This document shows positions 1 through 7,446 of a DNA stretch of 17,818 nt, one piece after another. Positions within the stretch are counted from its first letter, which is position 1. The number at the start of each line of letters is the position of its first letter. Source of the stretch: an uncultured Gemmatimonadales bacterium (lineage in GTDB: Bacteria > Gemmatimonadota > Gemmatimonadetes > Longimicrobiales > Gaopeijiaceae). The stretch spans positions 1 through 17,818 of the forward strand of contig CALJKZ010000226.1 of the NCBI GenBank assembly GCA_937983085.1, in the 5' to 3' direction. The translations under genes were made by a program, and so were the position numbers. The notes beneath the pieces are model-generated. The model had not been told where the DNA came from, ran no database searches, and saw only the letters and a list, made by a program, of their open reading frames with translations.

Positions 1-307
1 TCTTCTTGGTCGACTTCTTCTTGCGCGCCTTCTTCTTCGTCGACTTCTTCTTGCGACGCGCGCCGGCCTTCTTCTTGCGCGCCTTCTTCTTCGTCGGCTT
101 CTTCTTGCGACGCGCGCCGGCCTTCTTCTTGCGCGCCTTCTTCTTCGTCGACTTCTTCTTGCGCGACGACGCCTTTTTCTTCGCCTTCTTCTTCGTCGAC
201 TTCTTCTTGCGCGACTTCTTCTTCGTCGACTTCTTCTTGCCGCGCGCGGAAGGCCGCTTCTTGCTGCGCTTCTTCTTGGGGTTGGTCTTCTTTTTACGCG
301 TCGTCAT
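1..307 (-). CDS. Histone H1-like Lys-rich DNA-binding protein (3' end outside window)
   Basis: The frame opens at ATG 307-305 and runs off the left edge without a stop, so at least 101 codons are coded here. After a short head (MTTRKKKTNPKKK) the protein is almost only Lys, Arg, Ser, Thr and Ala, in pentads KKKST and KKKAR with AGARR linkers. About half the residues are Lys. Composition and repeat form match histone H1-like or protamine-like DNA-condensing proteins; binding and compacting DNA is inferred from this. A strong ribosome site (AAGGAG, 317-322) lies 9 bases before the ATG. It is the last gene visible in the operon, 66 bases after its neighbour. It carries one Asn-Pro near its N-terminus, like most genes here. 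No folded domain is visible. Confidence 0.85.
   Translation of the reverse strand, partial: MTTRKKKTNPKKKRSKKRPSARGKKKSTKKKSRKKKSTKKKAKKKASSRKKKSTKKKARKKKAGARRKKKPTKKKARKKKAGARRKKKSTKKKARKKKSTKK
15..230. repeat. Tandem repeat coding for Lys pentads (54-bp units from 15-bp subunits)
   Basis: Two adjacent 54-bp units, 15-68 and 69-122, differ at one base (43 versus 97). A third copy, starting at 123, diverges after about 45 bases, and 15-bp subunits continue to 230. Each subunit on the minus strand codes for KKK plus two residues (ST, AR or PT). The near identity of the 54-bp units suggests recent slippage or unequal crossing over, so copy number may vary between relatives and the stretch may be misassembled. 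Confidence 0.85.
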
Positions 308-316
308 TGAGTTGTG

Positions 317-340
317 CTCCTTGGCCCGACAGGTCGGACC
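317..340 (-). promoter_or_regulatory. Hairpin directly upstream of the ribosome site of the histone-like gene
   Basis: In the transcript, GGUCCGA (340-334) can pair with UCGGGCC (329-323) around a CCUG loop: seven pairs, one of them G-U. The Shine-Dalgarno AAGGAG follows at once at 322-317. There is no U tract, so it is not a simple terminator. A role in mRNA processing, stability or translation of this last gene is possible but inferred only from position. Confidence 0.4.
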
Positions 341-373
341 GATAGGGAAGGCGAGTTTCCTTCGCCGGCGAGG

Positions 374-1021
374 TTACCACAGGCACTGGGCCTTGGCGTC
401 GGCCAGCTCCCCCGAGAGGGGAGCTGGGGGGTTGGAGTCGGGGATCTGGCGAGCCAGCGTCAGAAGATCGGGCTCTTCCTTCTCCTTTTTCGCCCGTTTC
501 TTCTTCTTGCCCTTCTTCTTCTTTGGGACCTTCTTGCTGGCCTTTTTGGGCGGTTTGCGCTTCGTGGATTTCTTCTTCTTGGCGGGGCGCCCCTGGGCCA
601 CGTCGGGCCAGCTCCGGATCCCCTCCTCGAGTGGGGCCGCCACGACCTTCTGCTGCACCTGGGCCAGCGTCCATGCCTTGAACTCCGCCACGCCCTGACG
701 GGCCATCTCTGAGCTGGCCACCAAGGGATCCGTGGACTCCGAGCCAAACCCCAGCTCCACGAGCCGCTCAGCGAAGGCGACAGCGACCCCCTTGGTAGGT
801 AGGTTCGCTATCACCGCATACTCGGTCGGGAGGTGGGTCACGTTCCAAGACCGGGTCGCGTAGTCGATCTCCCCATCCTCGTCCCGCTGCATCTGACGGT
901 TCACCGCGTAGAGGGGCGAGACACAAACTGCGTCGATCTCGTATTCGTCCATGACCTTGCCAGTCATGGGGTAGCCGACCGCTACGCGGATCTCGCATGT
1001 CTGTGGGTTGGGGCGATGCAT
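374..1021 (-). CDS. Unknown protein with a VTH-type domain and a Lys-rich tail
   Basis: 215 residues. Not recognised as a named family. Residues 9-93 form a small alpha/beta-looking domain ending in SWNVTHLPT and a helix, and it resembles residues 366-445 of the 624-residue protein at 3956-5830 (SWQVTHVPT). Residues 147-180 are mostly Lys, interrupted by Ala, Pro and Arg, and would bind nucleic acid or an acidic partner. Asn-Pro occurs at both ends (residues 5-6 and near 197). The ATG follows the stop of the gene before it by two bases with no clear Shine-Dalgarno, so translational coupling is likely. It directly precedes the histone-like gene, which fits a DNA-associated role, but that is inference. 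Confidence 0.88.
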   Translation of the reverse strand: MHRPNPQTCEIRVAVGYPMTGKVMDEYEIDAVCVSPLYAVNRQMQRDEDGEIDYATRSWNVTHLPTEYAVIANLPTKGVAVAFAERLVELGFGSESTDPLVASSEMARQGVAEFKAWTLAQVQQKVVAAPLEEGIRSWPDVAQGRPAKKKKSTKRKPPKKASKKVPKKKKGKKKKRAKKEKEEPDLLTLARQIPDSNPPAPLSGELADAKAQCLW

Positions 1022-1023
1022 GC

Positions 1024-1371
1024 TCAGTGGTCCAAGAAGAGGTGGAGGCGGCGACGAAAGCCCTGGATGCGACCATCACCCGCAACATCGGCGTCTTCTT
1101 CAGTGAGGTTCGTCAGAAGCGATTGGAGCCGAGTGAGCGCGGTTCGATGGTCGGCCGCCGTCCCCTGGTCGTAGGCGAGCGCGAGCACGTCCCACACCTC
1201 CTTGCAGCGAACGTCCTCCGCGCAGGCTCGGTTGTTCGTGGTCAAGTGCCCCAGGGCCCGCGACCCTGCCTCCAGAAATCGGGAACTGGTGCGGTCGGGG
1301 TTACGGGCGAGGGTGCCGTTCTCAGCCGCCGCGGCGACCCGGTGCTGCACCATGGTGGCGAATCCGCTCAT
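1024..1371 (-). CDS. Small helical protein of unknown function
   Basis: 115 residues. No family recognised. The sequence looks all-helical, with a Cys pair (ACAEDVRCKEVWDVL) in the middle and an Arg-rich amphipathic C-terminus (GFRRRLHLFLDH). One Asn-Pro (LARNPDR) lies near residue 24. The start ATG overlaps the TGA of the gene before it as ATGA at 1368-1371, and its own stop is two bases from the next start, so it is translated as part of the polycistron. There is no signal peptide or membrane segment. Its reality rests on the tight overlaps and on having no competing frame of better quality. Confidence 0.8.
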   Translation of the reverse strand: MSGFATMVQHRVAAAAENGTLARNPDRTSSRFLEAGSRALGHLTTNNRACAEDVRCKEVWDVLALAYDQGTAADHRTALTRLQSLLTNLTEEDADVAGDGRIQGFRRRLHLFLDH

Positions 1372-2153
1372 CGTCGCCCCCGCGGCCGGGTCTCTTCGAT
1401 GACGGGCGTTCCATGGGCCGCCTGGCGCCGGAGTCGACGGATGTCGGAGGCGAGCACTTTGAAAGGCCCGAAGATTGGGAGACCGGGGTACCGAGCGTCG
1501 AGCTCGGCCAGCGTTGCCGGAGCCTCCATCATCTCCAGAATGTTCCCGGCGCGGTCCAAGATGATGATGTTGTCTCGAGGGGGCTCCGCTTTGGGGCCTG
1601 CATCGAGCCCGATCCCACAGTAGGGGGCGCCGTCCCCTCGGGCGCCGGGGTTGGAGAAGACACGGGCGATACCATCCGCCAAGGCCGAGGTGCCGAGGTG
1701 GGCCCCGAGCGGGGCCAGGGCCCCCGCCGCTCCGGCGGGATTGGCATCCGCAGCCCGTCTCACGCGGCGCGGCTTCGAACTCTTCTTGGACGACTTTTTC
1801 TTCTTCGCACCTGCCTCGCGGGCCGCCCAGTACTCGGGGTAGCGCGCCCGTGAGTCAGCACGAATGCGACCACAGATCTGGTCCGCCCGCTCCTGGGAGT
1901 ACCCTGCGGCGCGCTGGTCATCCACGCACTCGTACCAGGGGTAGGTCCCCGGGCCTGACTTGGCCGACCCTCGCTCGGCATCGCGGACCGATTCGTGCGC
2001 CGCCGCCACCTTCCCCGCCCGACGCTGGAGCTCGTTGGAAAAGCGCTTCTGGCCCGCCTCCTCCGCGTCACGGATCATCTCGGCGCGCCCGTCGTGGTAC
2101 GCGACCCAGCTCCCCCCTTTCCGTCTCTTCGGAACCTTGTGCTTCTTCGCCAT
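1368..2153 (-). CDS. Basic protein with a C-(x)n-C helical motif, unknown function
   Basis: 261 residues. The N-terminus is basic (MAKKHKVPKRRKGGSW). Residues 71-108 hold YPWYECVDDQRAAGYSQERA followed by QICGRI, a pattern of a CV pair, a helix and an IC pair that I have seen in small phage and virus proteins; I cannot name the family with confidence. A Lys/Ser tract follows at 117-133, then two Asn-Pro sites (near 138 and 168). The C-terminal part (about 205-252) reads as a small alpha/beta domain starting NIIILDRAGNILEMMEAP. The start lies five bases after the stop of the gene before it, with no strong ribosome site. A nucleic-acid-associated structural protein is a guess from the basic tracts. 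Confidence 0.85.
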   Translation of the reverse strand: MAKKHKVPKRRKGGSWVAYHDGRAEMIRDAEEAGQKRFSNELQRRAGKVAAAHESVRDAERGSAKSGPGTYPWYECVDDQRAAGYSQERADQICGRIRADSRARYPEYWAAREAGAKKKKSSKKSSKPRRVRRAADANPAGAAGALAPLGAHLGTSALADGIARVFSNPGARGDGAPYCGIGLDAGPKAEPPRDNIIILDRAGNILEMMEAPATLAELDARYPGLPIFGPFKVLASDIRRLRRQAAHGTPVIEETRPRGRR

Positions 2154-2158
2154 GGTGA

Positions 2159-2650
2159 TCAGCTCGTCTGCCAGATCTCCGCTTTCAGGGACTGGATCTC
2201 AGGATAGACCTTGTCGAGGCGCTGCGTCATCTTCTCGAGCTCAGCGTCATCACGCTTGCCGTAGTTTGCCTCCGTGTATGCGACCCGAAGGTCGCACTCG
2301 GCGTGGTTGATCGCCTCGCGGGCGCCGTGCACATCTCCTTGCGCCCGCTTTGTTTGCGCCTCCCGCAGGAAGTAGAGGGCGCGCTGGACCGCCTCTGCAA
2401 AGGCGGCTCGGTGGACACTCTGGCTCGGGTTCGCCTGAGCCTGGGCCTGTTGCGCCGCCTGGAGATGAGGGGCCAAATAGAAGGGCTCGCCGCCCACGTA
2501 GTAGACGGTGGCGTCCCCCACGGTCACCTGACCGCCGGGCGCTTCGGCCAGAGGTTCGCCCGACAAGGCGAAGTTCCCTTGTCGCGCCCTGTCTGGACCG
2601 GCCATTTGGAGGTAGGCAGACACCGCGTTCATGGTGCCCGTGCACGCCAT
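2159..2650 (-). CDS. Helical protein of unknown function
   Basis: 163 residues. The first 75 residues are uncharged and Gly/Ala-rich. Residues 60-163 are predicted by eye to be long helices (AAQQAQAQANPSQSVHRAAF, then a block rich in Ala, Glu, Arg and Lys) with a heptad-like pattern that ends in QSLKAEIWQTS. One Asn-Pro sits at the junction. The ATG at 2650 is one base after the TGA of the gene before it; a second Met at residue 7 (2632) is a possible alternative start. GAGGG lies about 11 bases upstream. No named family recognised; the repeated Ala/Glu/Arg helices recall tetratricopeptide-like or coiled-coil scaffolds but no motif is decisive. Confidence 0.85.
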   Translation of the reverse strand: MACTGTMNAVSAYLQMAGPDRARQGNFALSGEPLAEAPGGQVTVGDATVYYVGGEPFYLAPHLQAAQQAQAQANPSQSVHRAAFAEAVQRALYFLREAQTKRAQGDVHGAREAINHAECDLRVAYTEANYGKRDDAELEKMTQRLDKVYPEIQSLKAEIWQTS

Positions 2651-2651
2651 T

Positions 2652-3944
2652 TCAGTGGGTCCCTCTCTGGGGAAGGGGAGGAGGTCCCATGCGCCCTTCC
2701 TTCTCCCATCGAGCTCGTTGTTGCCGGTAGCGGGCCAGGGCCACGGCGTCCCCGTGGTAGGGATTGGGGGCCCAGCCGCAGCCGAGGTGGTCGAGAAGGG
2801 CGGAGGCGGCGATCTGAAGGTTCAGGCTCGCGCTTTGGACATGGGCTCCCTGCTCCCTCGTCATGCGGCCGTGCTCGAGTTCGTGGAGCGCCAACAGAGC
2901 ATAGCGCCACGCCCCTTTCGCCCGCTCGCAGGCTGCGTCGTACTCCTTCTTCTTCTTCTTCGCGCTGGACTTCTCCATGCGCTCGGAGTGCCGTTGAGCC
3001 GACTTGATCGCCTTTTGACCCGCCTCGAGGTAGGCGGCGGCGTGTTCCGCGTGTTGGGTGGCCGAGGGGTTGTCCGCGGCGGCGCGAACCCTCGCGCGCG
3101 CCTCCTTCTTGGACTGCGCATCGCGTTTGAACGAGCCCTTCCCGCCGTAGGTTTTCTTCAGGTACTCGCGGGACTCCTTCAGCTTGCTGGCGTACTTCAC
3201 CCCAACGCCCTCCCCTTGCCCCCGGGGCCCCCGCTTGGCGCGTTCGAGGGCCATGATGCGCCCAAGGCAGCTACGGTAGCCATACGCGGCCACGCAGTTG
3301 TCGAGCGCCTTGTGACGCTCTTTTTTGCTCATCGTGGTCAGAAATCCCTCGCCCAGGACGCCGGACTTCTGAATCCAGGGCTCGTAGCCCTTGGCCGCGC
3401 TGTAGGGCCCCTTCATGGTTTTGACGCCGCGGGTGCGGCTGATCTGGGTAGGATTCTCGGCCGCAACCCATTGGAAATGGTCGGCACCGGGCACGAGGCC
3501 CAGTCGGCTGCCCTTGTCCCAGTCCACGAAGATCGTGCCGGCGTCGTCGACGAACTTGACGGTGCCGCGGTCGCCTGGCCGCAGCTCCGTGTGAGGGTCG
3601 TCGGTGTGCACGAGCTCGATGCGGCGACCCACGTAGTCGTGCTTCTTCGGGTTTTGGGCCAGCTCGGGAAGGCAGTAGGAGTAGGGGTTCACCTGGCAGC
3701 CTTGGCGCCCGAGGTCTTCCACCCCAAAGGCTTGCGCATCCTGGGAGAACACCAGCCACTCCACCTCGTCGCGGGCGGCTGCACTTCCATGGCGAGCGAT
3801 CAGGTCGCCGGTCCACGAGTCATAGACGAACGCGCCTTCTCCCACGACAACGCCCTCCGGCACGTCCGTGAACGCCGAGAAAATGGCCGCGTCCTGCTGG
3901 TCGAAGGCGACGGAGTAGGTGTTCCCTTGGTAGTGCGCTCTCAT
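2652..3944 (-). CDS. DUF4314-containing protein with LG-GF helical motif
   Basis: 430 residues. Residues about 103-160 match the pattern of DUF4314 (Pfam PF14192), a small SH3-like beta domain common in mobile elements: VGRRIELVHTDDPHTELRPG, then GTVKFVDDAGTIFVDWDKGS and LGLVPG. Residues 193-236 hold a second module, SGVLGEGFLTTMSKKERHKA, then YGYRSCLGRIMALE, a helical pattern resembling short virion-associated modules. The C-terminal half is helical and basic, with a Lys run near 338-343. There are five Asn-Pro sites (86, 98, 164, 302, 403). The ribosome site AGGGAG (3957-3952) lies seven bases before the ATG and overlaps the previous stop. The function of DUF4314 is not established; nucleic-acid or protein binding is likely. 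Confidence 0.9.
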   Translation of the reverse strand: MRAHYQGNTYSVAFDQQDAAIFSAFTDVPEGVVVGEGAFVYDSWTGDLIARHGSAAARDEVEWLVFSQDAQAFGVEDLGRQGCQVNPYSYCLPELAQNPKKHDYVGRRIELVHTDDPHTELRPGDRGTVKFVDDAGTIFVDWDKGSRLGLVPGADHFQWVAAENPTQISRTRGVKTMKGPYSAAKGYEPWIQKSGVLGEGFLTTMSKKERHKALDNCVAAYGYRSCLGRIMALERAKRGPRGQGEGVGVKYASKLKESREYLKKTYGGKGSFKRDAQSKKEARARVRAAADNPSATQHAEHAAAYLEAGQKAIKSAQRHSERMEKSSAKKKKKEYDAACERAKGAWRYALLALHELEHGRMTREQGAHVQSASLNLQIAASALLDHLGCGWAPNPYHGDAVALARYRQQRARWEKEGRMGPPPLPQRGTH

Positions 3945-3955
3945 CGTGGCTCTCC

Positions 3956-5830
3956 CTATGCTCCTAGGTATCCCCCCACTGCCGCACCGACGGGGGTGAA
4001 GAACGCAGCGCCGACACCGGCCCCAAGCTTGGCGGGGCCTGCGTTCTCGTGCCCTTCCATGGCTCGGCCGGTCAGCGCCACAGCGCCCCAGATCGTTCCG
4101 ACCAGGGCTCCGATGGGAACCCCGAACGTCCCCCCGAACATGACGCCCCCCAGCGCGGTCGAGGCCATGAAGCCGCCCGCTAGCGCTGTCCCGACCGCCC
4201 AGCCGACACCCGACCCTATGATCAGACCCACGACCGCACCCCCGAGCCCCCCCACGATGGCCCCCACCCCCGCGGCGACGGCAACCTTCAGCTTGCGGTC
4301 GAACTCGTCTTCTTCCTCATCGGGATTGAGCTCGTGCCCGGTCTTCTTCCACTTCTTGAACGTTGGGAAGCGGCCTCGCTCGTCAGGGGACTCCCAAGAC
4401 TGACGCGCCACGTGGGCAATGTAGAGAGCGCGCTTTAGTCCGGGGCCTCCGACCGCCACCTGGACCGTCTCGAGATCCCGGGAGCCGATGCCCGGTCCGG
4501 AGAACGCCTCGATCTCCTTCGCCAACTTGCGGGCCCAATCCCGGGTACGAACAACCGCCACCGCTTGGCCGGTGGGAACATGGGTCACCTGCCACGAGTG
4601 GGGGCGCCCGCGCCCGGCGGCGCGGACCTCTTCGAGCGTCCGCATCGTCGGATGAATGACGAGGTGCTCTCCGGCCCTTTCCAGGTCGATGGCGTGCTCT
4701 TCCGCCCCGTCGGGGCGAACGGCGGCCACGACGACGGTCTCCGTGCGCCCTTCAGGATTGCGACGCTTCTTTTTTCGCCCCTTCTTCGGCTTGGGGGATC
4801 TCCCCTTCGTTGGGACGGAAGGGTTGAAAGAGAAATCGGGAACGAGTGAGCGCGAGCGCCACGACGCACCCGGGTTCCCTTGCAGCGAACGAGGCTGAAG
4901 CACACGGGCGATCTCGTCCTGGTGCAGCCCCAGAAGGTGGCCGGTGTCCGTGCGGAGCCACACATGCGAGCGGACCGTGTGCTCCACTGTCCCGACACGG
5001 CCGTCCGCCGTCTCGACGCGCTGTCCCACCATCACCGAGGGGTTGGCCGAGGCGTCGGGCGCCCTGGCCCCCACGTACCCCCCGAGGGCGGAGCCAATGC
5101 CGAGGGGCGGAAAAACAAGACCTCCGATGCTCGCGTAGCGCTGGAGTCGCCGGCGGCGCGCGCCCGCGAACCCTGGGGTCATCCCCGCTCCCACGCCGCT
5201 GCCCGCCACACCACCGCCCCACGCGAAGAGCACCGTGAGGACGCCGGCGGCCTGGGGCAGTGCGGCACCCAAGACCGTGCCGACCATGAGACCCATGGTG
5301 GCGCCCACGAGGTCCCCTACCCAGGCGTAGAGGGCCGCGCGCTCGCGGGGGTCCAGCGGATTCATCTGCCGGTGCCAGTGGTGGGCCAGCATCGCCTCGG
5401 CGTGAGGAAGCGCGGCGTGAAGGATCTCAATGGCCTCCCGCGTCTCTTCGATGAGCTCACGCTCCGTGTCGATGGCCATGCGGCGCACCGCTTCACGGGC
5501 GTCAGGGTAGACCTCATCATGCTCGAGGCCGGCCGCGGCGGCGAGGAGACTCACGACCTGGTGGGCGAGTGCCTCGCACTCCGAGTACGTCTCCGGGTTC
5601 ATGCGCCGGACCTCTCCCACGCCCTCGAACGACTGAAGCTCGGAGAGCGATTGGAACTCGGTCAGCGCGGGAGAGAAATGGGCGTCCGTCGACGTGGTGA
5701 CGTTGATGAGCTTTCCGGTGCGAGTGTGCCGAAAGTCGTCGTCGCATGGGAAGGGCTCACCGCGGGTCATGGGGCCCACCATGCACCCGCCGTCACCCGT
5801 GTGTTGCCACGGGTTCAGAAACCAGCTCAT
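3956..5830 (-). CDS. Glycine-zipper membrane protein with KOW-like and VTH-type domains
   Basis: 624 residues. An N-terminal soluble part (1-165) is followed by hydrophobic Gly/Ala-rich segments at about 170-215 and 234-256. Next come a KOW/SH3-like strand block at 267-310 (VGQRVETADGRVGTVEHTV), a basic linker (342-357), and a domain at 366-445 that resembles the one in the 215-residue protein at 374-1021. The C-terminus has long glycine zippers at 516-586 and 603-624 (GVGAIVGGLGGAVVGLIIGS). Glycine zippers drive tight helix packing in membranes and pores, so a channel or membrane-penetration role is possible but inferred. Eight Asn-Pro sites fall in the soluble parts and linkers, none inside the glycine zippers. 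The start overlaps the previous stop as ATGA at 5827-5830. Confidence 0.9.
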   Translation of the reverse strand: MSWFLNPWQHTGDGGCMVGPMTRGEPFPCDDDFRHTRTGKLINVTTSTDAHFSPALTEFQSLSELQSFEGVGEVRRMNPETYSECEALAHQVVSLLAAAAGLEHDEVYPDAREAVRRMAIDTERELIEETREAIEILHAALPHAEAMLAHHWHRQMNPLDPRERAALYAWVGDLVGATMGLMVGTVLGAALPQAAGVLTVLFAWGGGVAGSGVGAGMTPGFAGARRRRLQRYASIGGLVFPPLGIGSALGGYVGARAPDASANPSVMVGQRVETADGRVGTVEHTVRSHVWLRTDTGHLLGLHQDEIARVLQPRSLQGNPGASWRSRSLVPDFSFNPSVPTKGRSPKPKKGRKKKRRNPEGRTETVVVAAVRPDGAEEHAIDLERAGEHLVIHPTMRTLEEVRAAGRGRPHSWQVTHVPTGQAVAVVRTRDWARKLAKEIEAFSGPGIGSRDLETVQVAVGGPGLKRALYIAHVARQSWESPDERGRFPTFKKWKKTGHELNPDEEEDEFDRKLKVAVAAGVGAIVGGLGGAVVGLIIGSGVGWAVGTALAGGFMASTALGGVMFGGTFGVPIGALVGTIWGAVALTGRAMEGHENAGPAKLGAGVGAAFFTPVGAAVGGYLGA

Positions 5831-6852
5831 GCGTAGCCCTCCCGTGGTTGGGGGCCGAGGCCCAGGGCCTGCTGCAAGAGGTAGACGTGTTTGTCCTTCT
5901 CGCGGCTGACCGACATGATCAGGTCATCCCACCCCAAGCTGAGTTCGCCCGAGTCCTTGAGGTCCTTGTAGGCCCGGTCCAAGAACTCCCGGATCGTCAG
6001 TGCCGCGCGAAGGGAGCGACGGAGGGGGTCGGGCTGGGCCTCGAAGACCTTCACCGCGCGGTTGATCGCACTCAGCTGATCCCCCGTGAGATCGACGCTC
6101 TGGGGGCCGTAGTAGCCCACCAGCTGCTCGGCCCAATCGTCGGCGTGCTGCTCGGACTCCTCGTAGATCTTGGCGAGGAGGAGGTGGTCCCCGTAGAACC
6201 CGGCGCCCTTCACCTGCCAGTGCGCGGCACGGTAAATCAGGTACGCCGCTTGGAGAGCACCGAGGGTGTCGATCAGCAAAGGGGGGGGCGCCCCCGGAGG
6301 GTTCGGCCGGGGACCTGCGGTTCGGGGCCTGGGCTCGGGCATCTCGATCACCTGGACCGGGAAGCCCAAGGCCTCCAAACGCTTCTTGGTCGCGTGGCCC
6401 TTTCCGGGGCGGACGCGCACACTCACGGCCCCACCCGGGCCGATGCCCACCCCTCCCGTGATCCAATGCCCAGGAACGACCTCCTGGACGGCACGCGACC
6501 GGGCTGCTGCATCCTCGAAGGGATTGCGCGGGCCACAGGGGTTCGTCTGGAGGGAGTGGCGCATCGCGATGGCAGCGCCTGCCACTGCCGCCGTGGCGGT
6601 GAGGGGATCCACCGGATTCGTCTGCTGGCCCGGGTTGCCGCGAGCGATCTGGTCGGCGAGCTCCCGGACGGCGCTCCAGTCACCCTGGACACGCACGGGC
6701 GGTGCCCCCTGCTCGCCGAGCATCCAGGTGCCGTCGGCATTTTCCCACGCGCGAAAGGGGCGCCCGTGGATCGTCCCTTCCATCGCGTGGCCACGGTGGG
6801 TCCCCGGGGCCTCGACCCGGTGCCACACCCGCTGTCCACTCGTGGACCCCAT
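5827..6852 (-). CDS. Dps/ferritin-like protein with a long N-terminal extension
   Basis: 341 residues, about twice a usual Dps. Residues 190-331 form a four-helix ferritin-like domain. It has the Dps ferroxidase spacing: His201 in AAHWQVKG, His213, Asp228 and Glu232 (ADDWAE), matching His51, His63, Asp78 and Glu82 of E. coli Dps. The position of E. coli Asp67 is Ala217 here, so metal binding may be altered. Dps proteins oxidise and store iron and protect DNA. The extension holds a small N-terminal domain, an Asn-Pro-rich stretch with an Ala-rich hydrophobic segment (72-112), and a beta-looking piece at 126-178 (ITGGVGIGPGGAVSVRV). The ATG at 6852 follows the previous stop by seven bases with GAGGGAGGG before it; Met24 is an alternative start. 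Confidence 0.9.
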   Translation of the reverse strand: MGSTSGQRVWHRVEAPGTHRGHAMEGTIHGRPFRAWENADGTWMLGEQGAPPVRVQGDWSAVRELADQIARGNPGQQTNPVDPLTATAAVAGAAIAMRHSLQTNPCGPRNPFEDAAARSRAVQEVVPGHWITGGVGIGPGGAVSVRVRPGKGHATKKRLEALGFPVQVIEMPEPRPRTAGPRPNPPGAPPPLLIDTLGALQAAYLIYRAAHWQVKGAGFYGDHLLLAKIYEESEQHADDWAEQLVGYYGPQSVDLTGDQLSAINRAVKVFEAQPDPLRRSLRAALTIREFLDRAYKDLKDSGELSLGWDDLIMSVSREKDKHVYLLQQALGLGPQPREGYA

Positions 6853-6859
6853 CCCTCCC

Positions 6860-7444
6860 TCAGCTTCCTCCTGTTGGCGGCTGCTCCGCAGGCGCGGTCG
6901 CCGGGGGCTTGGTGGGCAGAGCGGACTCCGGAAGTCCTTGGCTTTGGCCCCACACGCTGACCATCTCGAGGAAGTAGCCCTTTTGTTCGGGACTCACCAG
7001 GCGCTCCTCTTGCATGATCCGCATCACCTCCGTGAAGCTGGTCACGTAGAGTTGCGCCTCACCCGGGTTGCGCACCGTCTCCGGGTAGGCGCGACACTGT
7101 GGCGCATAGCGACGGATGAACTCGGTGGTGATCGAGAAGGGGTCGACCGCGCCGCGGCGCGCTTCCGCTTGAACCTGCGGGCGGATCGCACGGTCGATCT
7201 CCTCTTTGGTGGCGAGGGCGAAGTCGTTGCACTGGGGGCTGACCTGCGAGAAGGGGGCCGGCGTTCGGAGCCACCGGATCACCATAACGGTCGGAACGGT
7301 TACAGCCAGGGCCGCCGCCCCAATGGCCAAACCGCGCTCCACCGGCGTCCGGTGGTACCACCATCGCTCGAAGGGGGTCGCGTCGCGGATCGGTCCGTTG
7401 GGGACGCGTGCCGGGGAAGGGGAGTGGGGTGCCAAGGGATGCAT
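6860..7444 (-). CDS. Single-pass membrane protein of unknown function
   Basis: 194 residues from ATG 7444. The frame stays open upstream, but that part overlaps the neighbour out of frame and is Arg-rich shadow coding, while AAGGAAGGT (7457-7449) lies five bases before this ATG. Residues about 38-57 are a clear membrane helix (GLAIGAAALAVTVPTVMVI) flanked by Arg. The outer part contains two Cys (PQCNDF and PQCRAYPE), possibly a disulphide, and a helical region ending QLYVTSFTEVMRIMQEERL. One Asn-Pro (VRNPGE). The tail is Pro/Ala/Thr-rich. No family recognised. Its start is two bases after the previous gene's TAA. Confidence 0.87.
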   Translation of the reverse strand: MHPLAPHSPSPARVPNGPIRDATPFERWWYHRTPVERGLAIGAAALAVTVPTVMVIRWLRTPAPFSQVSPQCNDFALATKEEIDRAIRPQVQAEARRGAVDPFSITTEFIRRYAPQCRAYPETVRNPGEAQLYVTSFTEVMRIMQEERLVSPEQKGYFLEMVSVWGQSQGLPESALPTKPPATAPAEQPPTGGS

Positions 7445-7446
7445 CG

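Noticed and set aside
1..230. CRISPR-like or other spaced repeat array at the left end
   Set aside because: The repeats are contiguous coding pentads with no unique spacers.
6..698. Plus-strand frame rich in Phe (FFLRAFFF repeats)
   Set aside because: It is the reverse-strand shadow of the Lys-rich repeat; it runs through the start of the histone-like gene and into the Lys tail of its neighbour and has no ribosome site.
2631..4403. Long plus-strand open frame of 590 codons
   Set aside because: It overlaps the DUF4314 gene and the end of the membrane-protein gene on the other strand. In G+C-rich DNA such shadows are expected, and its composition (Arg, Ala, Pro, Gly) shows no domain.
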